DNA of 64,000 nt. It comes from Strongylocentrotus droebachiensis. Taxonomy: Eukaryota; Echinodermata; Echinoidea; Camarodonta; Strongylocentrotidae. Shown piece by piece: positions 1-23,500 of this stretch. The position numbers were made by a program, and so were the translations under genes. The number at the start of each line of letters is the position of its first letter. The first letter of the stretch is position 1. The DNA is taken from contig JAVYIG010006369.1 in the NCBI GenBank assembly GCA_035222895.1, positions 1 through 64,000 on the forward strand, read 5' to 3'. The notes below the pieces were generated by a model, which made no database searches, had not been told where the DNA came from, and was given only the letters and a program-made list of their open reading frames with translations.

Positions 1-65
1 TATCAATCGCAAGTTTGCAATCTCTTATGTACATAGTTGCGATTGATATCAATCATATTAACTCT

Positions 66-262
66 TTGTAAGACAGAATTATGGAGGGGTCCCGGGTTCG
101 AAACCAAGTCAATGCGCTCGTTCCCTTTGGTAAGGCAATAATCCTTATTACCAAGTCCTTTGGAGAGGACTTAAAGACGTCGGTCCCCTGGTTACTTACT
201 GACAAGCATATAATACTTTCTTTAATAGCAGTCAGGTAAAACAATCATCAACCATCTTTGAT
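66..262 (+). mobile_element. tRNA-derived SINE, family 1, 5'-truncated
   Basis: Starts with a B-box-like CCCGGGTTCGAAACC, then AAGTCAATGCGCT, TTTGGTAAGGCA, and GAGAGGACTTAAA shared with the fuller copy at 57745-58014. The A box is missing. Confidence 0.75.
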
Positions 263-894
263 AAAGGAATAACTTGGTGGCAGAGCATACTGCAATGTAA
301 ACTAGCACCTGAGCATTGAGGGAAGCATTTTGATGTTTTGGATGGTTTCATTTTCAGACATTTGCCAGAATTGTCAATCATTCTTTGAAAATTCTGTAAA
401 TATTCAAATAATCACCATTTTCAACAAAAATTCACCCATCTCTTGCTTGAACCTGGGGCACACAGGAAACATGTGGGAGAATGTGCCCTTCCCTTCACCC
501 CCAGCCTATTCTATAGCAATCTATGTGATATTTGCTATGAAAAATTGAAAGTAATCACAAGTGTATACACTTAGAACGATAATATTGTCATATCATTATT
601 CGTCACATCTCCAACTTTGTCAAATATTTGGTATTGGCTATTTCTTAGTTTGGGCCTCAAGGTCATTCAAAATTGTAGTTTAAATTTACAGGTACAGTCA
701 AACCTGCTTAAGTGACCACAGGTCTACAAAGACCACCTGTCTACAAGGACCACATATTTTGTTTCCCTTGAAAACGGTTTCTCATTGAAACATGTACTTA
801 AGAAACCTGTCTACAAAGATCGCTTTTTGTGTTTCCCTTGGGCGGTCGCTATAGACAGGTTTGACTGTACATTCATCCCTGAACCAATGACTTA

Positions 895-13496
<12,602 letters not shown>

Positions 13497-14187
13497 TCTG
13501 GGAGATATTTGCAATTGATCTTCAGCAAGTTCAGGTTTTCCGTTTAAAACGAGAGAATCTACCATCAAGACGGTTGACTTTCCGATGAATTCCCAATGAC
13601 AATGTCAAAGCACGAAGAATAGTGTTTATCGCTTTCGTTTAATGGTAAATTGCGATAAGTTTTGTAAACAGCATCTAAGTTAGAGGTCTACTGATCTAGC
13701 GAAGGCACCGGCAAAACACATGCGTTTATTCTACATGCATTGAACTTTCAAATCATCATCATCGCAGCATCACAGTATATAGCCTAGCCGCGTACGTCAC
13801 GTCAACACATGCATCGCATGCATATCACATGTACAAGGCCAGCGAGGGTCAAGAAGCGCGCGGTTCCGCGCGAATCGTGGCTTTAAACTGTATGTTACTC
13901 TTTCAGTTATTCGATATAAACTATCTAATATTAGTTAAATTTTTATATATTAAATCATATAAATATTCAATATACAATTTAAAAGATTATATATATTTCT
14001 TTACGTATCTTTGTAACCGTAATATTTAATTAATTTACTTCATAATTTGGTGCAATAAACGAGGACGATTCGCCCTCTGGAGCTACGTTGTAAAAGCGGA
14101 GATGATAAATCAAAATGATGTTTGCTAAGCACTGTTTACCTAAAAGCATCTCATTCGCAAATATCATTGTCACCGTCCGATCGATAT

Positions 14188-15065
14188 GTTAAAAGGGTAA
14201 TTATCAGAGATGAAGAGGGGCACTTATCGCATCTGAAAAAAGGCACTGACCATAAATGAAAAGAGGCACGGGCATTTATCGGAGGTAAAAGGGGGCTTTT
14301 ATGACAAGGGGGGGAAGTGGCTCTTAAGGAAAAGAGGCACATGTTAAAATAAACGGGACATTTATCAAAGATGAAAAGGGGTAATTATGAGAAGGGGAAG
14401 AGGGCACTTAAGAAGGAAACTAGCATTTATTAGGAAGGAAAAGGGTGAGGTGTCAAAATAAAATGGGCAGAATGAAAAGGAATATTTTCATAGATGAAAA
14501 GGGGAATTTATGAGAAGGGAAAGGGGCTCTCTTTAAATGGGGGCACTTATCATAAGGAAAAGGGGTAATTTTTAAAAAGGAAAGGGGGCACATGTGAAAA
14601 TATCACTGAGGTGCGCTTATCCAAATTAAAAAGGGGTAGGTATTAAAAGGGAAGGGGCACTTTTCATAAAGGAAAAGGGGAACTTGTCAGAGCAAAAGGG
14701 GCACCTCTCAGATTTGAATAGGGCGCTGAAGGGGGCGCTTATCAAAAGTGAAAAGGGGCGCTTCTCGTACCTGAAAAGGGGAACTTACTAGAGATTAAAA
14801 AAGGCACTTATGAGAATGGAAAATGGACACTGACTGTAAAGGTAAATGGGAACTTGTCAAAGGTAAAGGGGTACGTATCAAAATGAAAGGGGTACTTATC
14901 AGAGGTGGAAAGGGGAAGGGGCACTTTTAACAATTAATAGGAACACTTGTCAAAGTAAAAGGGGCACTTTTCCTATGTAAAAAGGGGCACTTCTTACAAA
15001 GTTAAAGGGATACTTTTCCTATGTAAAAAGGGGCACTTTCGTAGGTACTTGAAAAAGTGGGGGGC
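14188..15065 (+). repeat. Degenerate G-rich minisatellite, about 22-24 bp unit
   Basis: Some 35-40 imperfect units near TGAAAAGGGGCACTTATCAG run for about 880 bp with a GGGG every 20-odd bases on the plus strand. Unit length and order vary. It lies about 0.7 kb upstream of the PRPS start codon, in the PRPS-UBE2K intergenic region. Confidence 0.85.
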
Positions 15066-15337
15066 ACCCCGCCTCTGATCACTGCATAATAAGAAGGACT
15101 CAGTGCAAAGATGAAGAAAAAAACTAACTAACAACACTAAAAAAGAGGGGGAAAGGGCAACAAAATGTATCCATCACCCTAGCATCTACCTCTCATTGAA
15201 AGGCCCATGTGGGGGTTGAAATGCCCACTTCTTAGGGGCCTATATAGGTCTAATATAAACATTCATAACTGTTTAAACAATTTCTCGAATCGGGTTCTCG
15301 GATCCTTGCAACTGGTGAGGATCCAGAGCTATATACT

Positions 15338-15957
15338 CAGGGGCGGCGCCAGGCTATTTTGTTAGGGGGCGAATGGGCGCGCCACGCAGGGGGGTGTCTG
15401 AGGGCATAAATGGCTCACTTTGGTGCATAATTTTTGCAAAATTAAAAAGAAAACTTAAGTTTAACTAACAGGAACAAGATTGCGGGGGGGGGGGGTGTCA
15501 CCATATTTTTCACAAGGGTCGTTATAGATGAATTTGTCGTTTCCATTGAACAATCAGCCATAAGGTTTAGGAGAATTAATGTGATTTCTTTCAGTTGGCG
15601 AAAGGTTTTTCATCGTAAATCAATGTTTGAACTTCCGGTAATGTGAATGTTACAATGACGCGTCTAAATCTGATCGCCTGATTTGGCTTGCTTTTTCTCT
15701 CTTTTTTTTTCTTTCTCTATCTTTATTTTTTTCCCCGTCTCCCCCGCCCTCCCTTACGTTATATTTTACATTTTATAGTTCTCCAAGTTCTCCTGGCCTT
15801 CTCCTTCTCGTCCCCTTCCTTTTCTTTTATTCTCCTTCTTTCCCTTTCTCCCCTTCTTTTCCCTTCCTTTCCTTCTCCTCTTTCTCCTTCCCTTCCTCTT
15901 CCCTTTTTCAAAATGATAGGGGCGGTCGCCCCCTGCCCCCCTGTGGCGCCGCCCCTT
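15338..15957. mobile_element. Non-autonomous hAT-type element with 8-bp target duplication
   Basis: Inverted ends CAGGGGCGGCGCCA and TGGCGCCGCCCCTT are flanked by an exact 8-bp direct repeat TATATACT (15330-15337 and 15958-15965). An 8-bp duplication with CAGGGGCGG-type ends is the hAT pattern. The right half is a long pyrimidine-rich tract (15690-15910). No transposase ORF. Confidence 0.85.
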
Positions 15958-16329
15958 TATATACTACATAATACAGGGGCGACGGTGTTCGCCCTATTTT
16001 TGATCTCGCTCTTAATTCTATAGAGCGGCCGTCATTTCATAAGACCAGAAAACAGCATGCTTTTGTATGTATCAATTAAGGCATGATTTATTTAGGTAAT
16101 GTCTAGCTAATATCCCATTCTCACTCTGAGGTCAGGCACATCGTTTTCACACAAACCAATCATAATGGTCAATTGCGACAAAAAGGCCAAACAGCTCGCC
16201 CCACCCGTGGGGCTTGTTCGTTCCGGCTTGACAGGGTAGTTACGCCCCGTTAGGAAAACAATGATATTATATGAAACAAATATTGTGTTTTAAAACATCT
16301 AAACATTTATTTAAAGGGAACTAGAGCCA

Positions 16330-17729
16330 CAAAAAAAAGGTCTGACAAATGATGCCTATAACATGCGGTGTTCCTCAGGGAAGTATTTTAGGCCCAATTC
16401 TATTTTCAAGTTATATAAATGATATGTGTATTTGTATAAAAGACTTCAAACTATTATTGTACGCAGATGACAGCGTACTACTCTATTCAAATCCTGATCC
16501 TAAATATATTGAGGAAAAGCTCAGTGAACAGCTGTCTACGTGTGTCGATTGGATGACTGATAATAAGCTTTCTTTACACTTGGGAAAAACAGAAAGCATT
16601 TTATTTTGTTCTAAAAGTAGTTCTAAAAAGTCATTTGAATTCAAAGTGACACACAATAATCAAGCAATCAAGAGAAAAGAGTCTGTGAAGTATTTAGGCA
16701 TTGAGTTGGCTAGCGCAATTTCATTTTCATCTTTAGTAGAATCAGTTGTAAAAAAAGCAAATTCTCGTCTGAAATTTTTGTACAGATATCAAAGTTGTAT
16801 GGATTTAAAAGCAAGACGTACACTCTGTTTTGCTCTTATTCAATGTTTATTTGACTATGCTAACCCTGCATGGTACAGTAACATAAACAAGTCAGATCAA
16901 AAGAAGTTGAAGATTATACAGAACAAAATGGTGAGATTTATCAACTGTTCTGGTCCAAGAACTCATGTTGGCTATAGCGAACTTTCTAAAGCTGGTTTTC
17001 TTGAAGTCGACCAAAGATCAAAACAACTCGCATTGCATCACGTGCATAAAATATATCATACTAGGTCGAATCATTATATTCGATCCAACTTCGATCTTGT
17101 TACTGACGTACATGATTATAATACAAGAAATAGACGATTCAACTTTAACTTACCAGAAAGAGTAGGTAGTATTGGAAATTCGTTTTATTACAATGCCATA
17201 AAACATTGGAATTCCCTTCCCAATGGTGTAAAAGAAATAGGAAACTATGATCATTTTAAGAGGAAATTAAAGGAATACCTAATACTTGACAGTCAGAGAA
17301 GAGAAGTGAATGACATGTTATATGATTGAAATTGTTATTCTTCTGTCGGTTCATACTTTTTCATGTTGTATATACTTATGTTTTCGTACGTTATAGAAAT
17401 TCTACAAATTCAATTATTTTCCTCTTCTTCCTTCTCCTCTTTTTCTTCTTCTCCTTCTTCTTTTTCTTCTTGTACTTAATATCATTTCTATCATCAGTTT
17501 AATGTTGTTATTATTATCTTTAATAAGTAGTTCTTTTAATTTTCTTATCTGTCTGTAAATATTACTATTTTAATTTATTAATTGTATACATGTCTGTAAG
17601 GGACCCCACTGGAAATAAGCTCTCGAGCTTTCGTGGGTTATCCTGTTCAAGCTGACTTATTTTTGATCTGTTATTATTGTATATTGTTGTATGTTGGAAG
17701 CTTGTCGAATAAAAATCAATCAATCAATC
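16330..17729 (+). mobile_element. 5'-truncated CR1-like LINE with open C-terminal reverse transcriptase
   Basis: An open frame of 326 codons (16349-17329) holds the reverse transcriptase palm: GVPQGSILGPILF, then LLLYADDSVLLY, then the thumb and a C-terminal IKHWNSLPNGVKEIGNYDHF block typical of CR1/L2-clade elements. The N-terminal RT motifs and endonuclease are missing, so the insertion is 5' truncated. About 380 bp of 3' UTR follows, ending in a short (ATCA)n tail at 17709-17729. Because the remaining frame has no break, the insertion is probably fairly young. It lies in the intergenic region between PRPS and UBE2K. Confidence 0.9.
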
Positions 17730-19100
17730 GAAACGAATACGCCGCAACCAAGGTGAGGGGCGGCGATATCCCGGGGACAGGGGGAACAAGTCCCCCTCAA
17801 TTTTTATAGGGGGATCGCCCCCCCCCCCGGCCCTCAAACATTGAAAAAGTGTACACAAAAAAATGTATAGCAAATACTGACTCAACACACTTTAATGCTC
17901 TGTATATAGGGCCCAAGAGTGCAGCGTCTCCTCGGTAGCTATACGCTCCCTCGCATAATATCCTTCAAAATTAATGTTAACATTAAACGGATTCCCATGA
18001 CCAAAGACTACAACTATAACCATATCCACAACTATTTTTCTTGACCTTCTTTTCAAAATGGCAGTGTTAGGCATTGCAAATGAAATAATAATCTCATCAA
18101 ATGTTTGTATATTTGATTCGATTTGATTTTTGCATTTTTCCAAATGAAATAACTGAATAACAAAGAACATATAAACGCAAGGCATAATACAACATATTAT
18201 ACAAACATTAATAACTTCATGTCCGAAATGTGTTATTTTACATAATAATGTACATATCATAACGAAACTTAATATTTCTATAACTTCTAAGACTGTACAA
18301 ATTTAGTATTTGTTTAAAAAAAACCCCACTACAATCAGTTTGAATGAAATGCGATTTAACATTGCTACAAAAAAAGTTGAATAAACATAACGAGTTATAT
18401 ACTTCATGTATAACAAACCCATAGAGGCCTATATATTGAAAGGGGTCTCATCTTGTGACCATGCATGCCTGTATAAAATGATTATCATAACTTTCTTGGC
18501 ATTAATTTCTTTTAAATGATTTCTCACAAAAAAAAGTAGAGATCACATTGTGTGATTGGTAATTTTAGGAAGGAAAATGTTTTTTTTGTGATTCCTGGAA
18601 GAGAGAAGAAAAAAAGACCAGAAATTTACCCCGTACGACTTTTAGTACCAATTACAATTTGTATAACATGAAAAACAAATTGTTTCCTTTTACTTAGGGG
18701 GAAACAAGTTTCAGTTTCAGTTTTAGTCAAATGATTTCATATTTCACATGAAACACATAGTTACAACACTCAACAATTCTTTGTACATAATCACACAAAA
18801 GGAAATAAATTAGATACGCGTCACAAATTTAGTTAATGATCGAGTTATTTAACAGCTTTTACAAGCCTGAGACGAACATATTGTAAATAATAGGTTCCGT
18901 ACAAAATATGATGAAGAAGATGGCGCGATGAGAAAGATATTTAAAAAAAGGTTAAAGCAATAATTATTCATATCGTAGTGCAAATGTAACGCTGTGGAAA
19001 CAAATCATTGTGGTCACTAAAATAATGAAGAAATAAGATGAGCGAAAAACAGTCCAATGTTTAAAAAACAAATGAAACTGACCTTTTGTTCTGAGTACCG
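17730..19100. other. Intergenic, PRPS-UBE2K
   Basis: A G/C-rich patch at 17755-17840 (runs of G and a 10-base C run) may be the edge of another element. The rest is AT-rich with no recognisable feature; a 122-codon minus-strand frame at 17892-18260 has no family resemblance. Confidence 0.5.
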
Positions 19101-19432
19101 TTAAATTGACCTTCTAAACCTTTTTGCCCCCCCTCCAATTTTAAATTATTTCATACATGTTGTTGTAGTTTTTTTGTCTTTATATTGTGTTTATCGCTGT
19201 ATTTTGTGATATCGTTAACTAATTTATGCTCAGTAATATAAATAATATAATAATTTTCGGGGAACTTTTTATACAAGGCCACCATGGGCTTTTCCTTTGT
19301 TCTCCTATTTCATTTGAAGCTATTGTATTAACTGAACATTCTTTGTATGTATAAATTATACTTGTATGTTTATTTGCATTTGCTGTGTTTTTTATGAAAA
19401 TGAAATGAATAAACGAACTTGAACGTGAATGC
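19100..19432 (+). mobile_element. Probable LINE 3' UTR relic
   Basis: The stretch has the look of a CR1-type 3' UTR: a GGCCACCATGGGCTTTTC block (compare the intact LINE's GGACCCCACTGGAAATAAGC block at about 17600) and a terminal AAATGAAATGAATAAA. No coding part remains. The call is by resemblance only. Confidence 0.4.
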
Positions 19433-19840
19433 ATGCTGAAGCCATATCTATGTTATATTTGTATATCTATCTTCACGTTGGTTGAACTTATTTAGTCAAA
19501 AAATAAATTATAAGCAACTGGTGATTCCTTAAAGCTTCTGTACTAGTTTATAGGAGGGATTAGACCACCATGCAAGGTCCTATCAACTCAGCTCTCAATA
19601 ATTAACATTGCCGAAAAAGCCGGATCATGGGTGACCAATGGTCACCGATTAGGCATTGTTTTCTATATAGAGGGAGCAAGTAGCTACCAGTAGGACAGTG
19701 TGGCTTTAAAAGTACACAAAAACACTTCAGCTACTTTTGATTTTTTTTTTTTTTAATATTCGTTCACCGTGATATTGAGGTCAAATTAAATTGTACAGGC
19801 TAGCTACAGTAACGATGAGGGATGGTCAGCGAATAATATT

Positions 19841-20105
19841 CTTTTCCTTTCTTTTCTTTTCTTTTCTTTTCTTTTCTTTTCTTTTCTTTTCTTTTCTTTT
19901 CTTTTTTCTTCTTTTCTTTTCTTTTCTTTTCTTTTCTTTTCTTTTCTTTTCTTTTCTTTTCTTTTCTTTTCTTTTCTTTTCTTTCCTTTTCTTTTTTTTT
20001 TTTTTTTTTTTTTTTTTCCTTTCTTTTCCTTTCTTTTCCTTTCTTTTCTTTTCTTTTCTTTTCTTTTCTTTTCTTTTCTTTCCTTTTACTGTTTTTTTCT
20101 TTTCT
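19841..20105 (+). repeat. (TTTTC)n microsatellite with T-run
   Basis: About 265 bp of nearly pure TTTTC units, broken by a T run of about 25 bases near 19992-20016. All pyrimidine on the plus strand. It ends about 430 bp before the UBE2K start codon, so it may lie in or near the promoter. Confidence 0.95.
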
Positions 20106-20537
20106 TTCATCCGTCTCCGAGTTATCTTCTCATTTATTTATTTCTGTATCTTTCCATATCTATTCTCTTCTTTCCCTTTTCTTTCTTTTTCTTTTTTCAA
20201 AAATGATTTACCTCTCATATCCCTGATTCAGCAGTACAGTTACACCTTTCTTTAGCACTTTAAAATTAGCATCCGTGCAAATTAGCACGTCCAAAGTCGT
20301 AGTCCATGGTACGATTCACTGCGGCCATCGACAGGAAACCATTTGGTGTAGCACACAATAGCTCTACGTACGTATATGGATGCGCTATGCAATGACACAG
20401 TGCAGAGCATGAATGGTGTCATGTTTATTATGTAATACTGTGGCAGCTAAATGATGTTTTCTACCGAAGGCGTTTAAGTGTAGACTGATGAGTGAGATTT
20501 CAAGTTTTGGTGTAGCCCCTCCATTATATTAGCAAAT

Positions 20538-23500
20538 ATGGCTAACATTGCTGCAGGCAGAATACAGAGGGAGCTGAGGGAAGTCATGAATAGTGATGAG
20601 GTATTTTTTTTTGGAGTTGTCATTGTAATTTGTATTGACATTGCATTGATTGAGTCTTGAGAAGTGTGAGAGATTGATGGGGCTCAGCTGAAGTTCAAGT
20701 TCAATTAGTGTTCATAAGCTGTTTGGGGCTGTATTTATATGTTAATACAATATTTAATAAATCAAAAGCAAGGTAGACTACCATGCCTAATAATATTATG
20801 ATAAGCAACATAGAAGTAAGACTCGTAGACCTGTCAATTGTGTCGTGATCTAGCATCTACTGATTGCTAGATCTAGAGTTAATTTTATTTTTATTTTAAT
20901 GCCAGTGGTTGAGTGGTAAGTAACAGTAACAGTGAAATATATTTAAAAAAGCTGGACATGTCATTGTTCATGTCTATGTGATGTCTGACTATTTGTTGAC
21001 TGTTTTTGGTAATTTGTCCTTGGTATGGCAGTGGGTCCTTAAAAGGTATTTAAAGCTACGTAACTTCTGGCAGAGTGCCCTTGGCCTTACTAAATTGGCC
21101 AACAGTAACACTAACGACAGAAGGGAAGCACACCGTCTTAACCGCCTCTTCAAAATGACAAATGGACAACTCGACTTCGACTACTAATCTTACACCAACC
21201 CTATTCCAGACAGACGTAGACAGGGACACTCCAACCAATTTGAAATCAGTCAAACCACCTAGGAGGCGAGTTGGCTCAGTCGGTAAAGTGTCTGCCTGTG
21301 GAACCAAAGATCCCGGGTTCGACTCCCACTCAGGCGGATGACTGAAGCCTGCGTTGTGTGTTAACGTGCACCTCCCCTTGTTTCATGGAAGCAGCTATGT
21401 TAAGTGGAAAACACTCCGTCCCTCAGACTTTAAATGGAGGCCCTGTGTAGAGAGAGTCACTACCTTTGCACATTAAGAACCGACTGTACTATTCGTATAA
21501 GAGTAGGGGGAAACCTAGACCGAAAGCTTCAGTCTCTCTAATCGTCGGTTGTTCCACTGAGACTACGTCTGGCTCCACTAGACCTCCGATTATAGAGACT
21601 GAAGTCTGGGGACCTCTTTCTGTGAGGCACTGTACGGAACAAATGGTTCGGTTCGACCGGACCGCGATGAATGAGATATGCAACGAGATTTTCACTCTTT
21701 ACATCCTCATAACTGCTGCAATTATAACACAAATTAAAAATAACATATATATAGCTTATTTGACTTACGATAGCTTGCTCATTTAGATCCTAAATTAATG
21801 ATTAATCCGAGAAAGTCTCGTCGTCAACATTATCCGTCTTGGTGTTAGTTGATGAATATTCATTTTTTCTTTTCGAACGTCCAATAGCTACCGTAGCTAC
21901 GTACGAGTAAGCCCAGCTTGACCAACGAACTCCCACGAAACGAGTGCTCTGATTGGCCATTTGGCTATGTTTTGGTAGGTTGACCCGGAAATATTTTGGC
22001 CGCCAGGTCATATAGCCCTATGTTCCGAGTGCATGAACGTACTGTTTCACAGTTCGGAGATACAAATTGGATAATTCATATAAGTAAGTCCGTAAATTAT
22101 CCATTTAATATTGAGTTATCAAATTTTGATAACTGTAATTAGGACAAATGACATACCGACCTAATTTACATCTGATTTAGAAATCAGGAAATTAGATCTA
22201 AATAAAGAAAATCGGGGAGAAAATGTCGTGGACGAAAATATGTACATAGTCACCCCCACGGTACGAGATCTCTGGGTTGCCATCTGTATTGGGGAATGAC
22301 AACAAATGTCAGTTTTATTAAAGAAATGACCCAAATCAGATGGTTATTGCTGTCTAGGGGAAACCCTGGTGTTGTGGTCCACCTGCACGACCCAGTATAG
22401 TATGACAATACTCTGCTAAGAGGGATGTTCTCCAATGGAAGAAGAAGAAGAACTTGAAAATATTATTATTGATAATAATCTGTTGATAGTTATATTCAAT
22501 GTTTAATCTTTCTTAATTGATATTTAAATTATAAGGGGACCTATGGCCGAAAGGTCAAACACTGATTGTTCTGCATGTTTTGGGTTCCATGGTGGAATTC
22601 ATAAATATCAGATTCAAGGATGTACATGTATTCTATATGAGATTTTATTTTGAAGACAGAGGTGAAAGTGACTGTGTAGACTTGACCCCTCCCCTCCCCC
22701 ACTTCTGCTTTGTAAAGGTTCATCATTTGAATGTCTGATAAAGACAAAAAACTTTCATCAGTTGGGGATAATGATAACATGTACACTGTACGGTAGTTTT
22801 TAAGCTTCTACCAACCTTAAATTTGTTATGCAAGCTTTCATCCACTCCTGTGGACTTTCTCAAGCTAAGTCAAGTGATCAGTTTGAGTCACACGTTTGCT
22901 TCGCTGCACTGCCTGGTGTCCTGCGATCATTGGACCAAAGATCGGTGACAATAGGTACCCATAGTCCCTGTTTAGTGATGGCTTAATCCTCTTAATCCAT
23001 ATGGACTCTTTCACCTTTCTTGCCCAGCCAGAAGTTAGTTTCAAAGTCTATTATGAGAGCATCCTCCCATCCAATGTTATGTCCTATGTTGAGGGCGTGT
23101 TCAGCTAATGCTGAATGGGATGGGTTGCTCAATCTGAGGGCTCTTTTGTGTTCTTTTAGATACTCATTAAGAGTTCTGCCAGTTTCCCAGTATGAATTAG
23201 ACATACATGTAGTTAAGTTTATTTTGGGTAACTTGTCTTCATCATGATTATTCACTTGTTAAATAATAAATAATGCATGTCCAAAGATGGTTATGCCCAT
23301 TGATACTAGCATATTTGAATGTTCATATCAGTGCCAAAATTAAAAAATATATGTATTGACCTATGAAATATTTTTCACTAAAATCAAAGATGAAAATGTT
23401 CAGATTACCACCCCAGCTCTTTGATAAATGATTATATTGGTATTGATAACGTTTTATTTTTCTCAATCTTGTTTTTTCTTTTACAGGCTATTAAAAATCA

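Noticed and set aside
1-60. Short hairpin TATCAATCGCAA with TTGCGATTGATA
   Set aside because: Only a 12-bp stem at the window edge; too little to classify.
14188-15065. CRISPR or coding repeat
   Set aside because: Units are contiguous and degenerate with no spacers; frames are interrupted.
17892-18260. 122-codon minus-strand frame
   Set aside because: No recognisable domain, no flanking exons, AT-rich; length possible by chance.
19791-20255. Phe/Leu-rich 154-codon frame and Lys-rich antisense frame
   Set aside because: Both are direct translations of the (TTTTC)n repeat; no splice or family evidence.
23020-23247. Plus-strand 75-codon frame
   Set aside because: Shadow of the Penelope-like minus-strand fragment.
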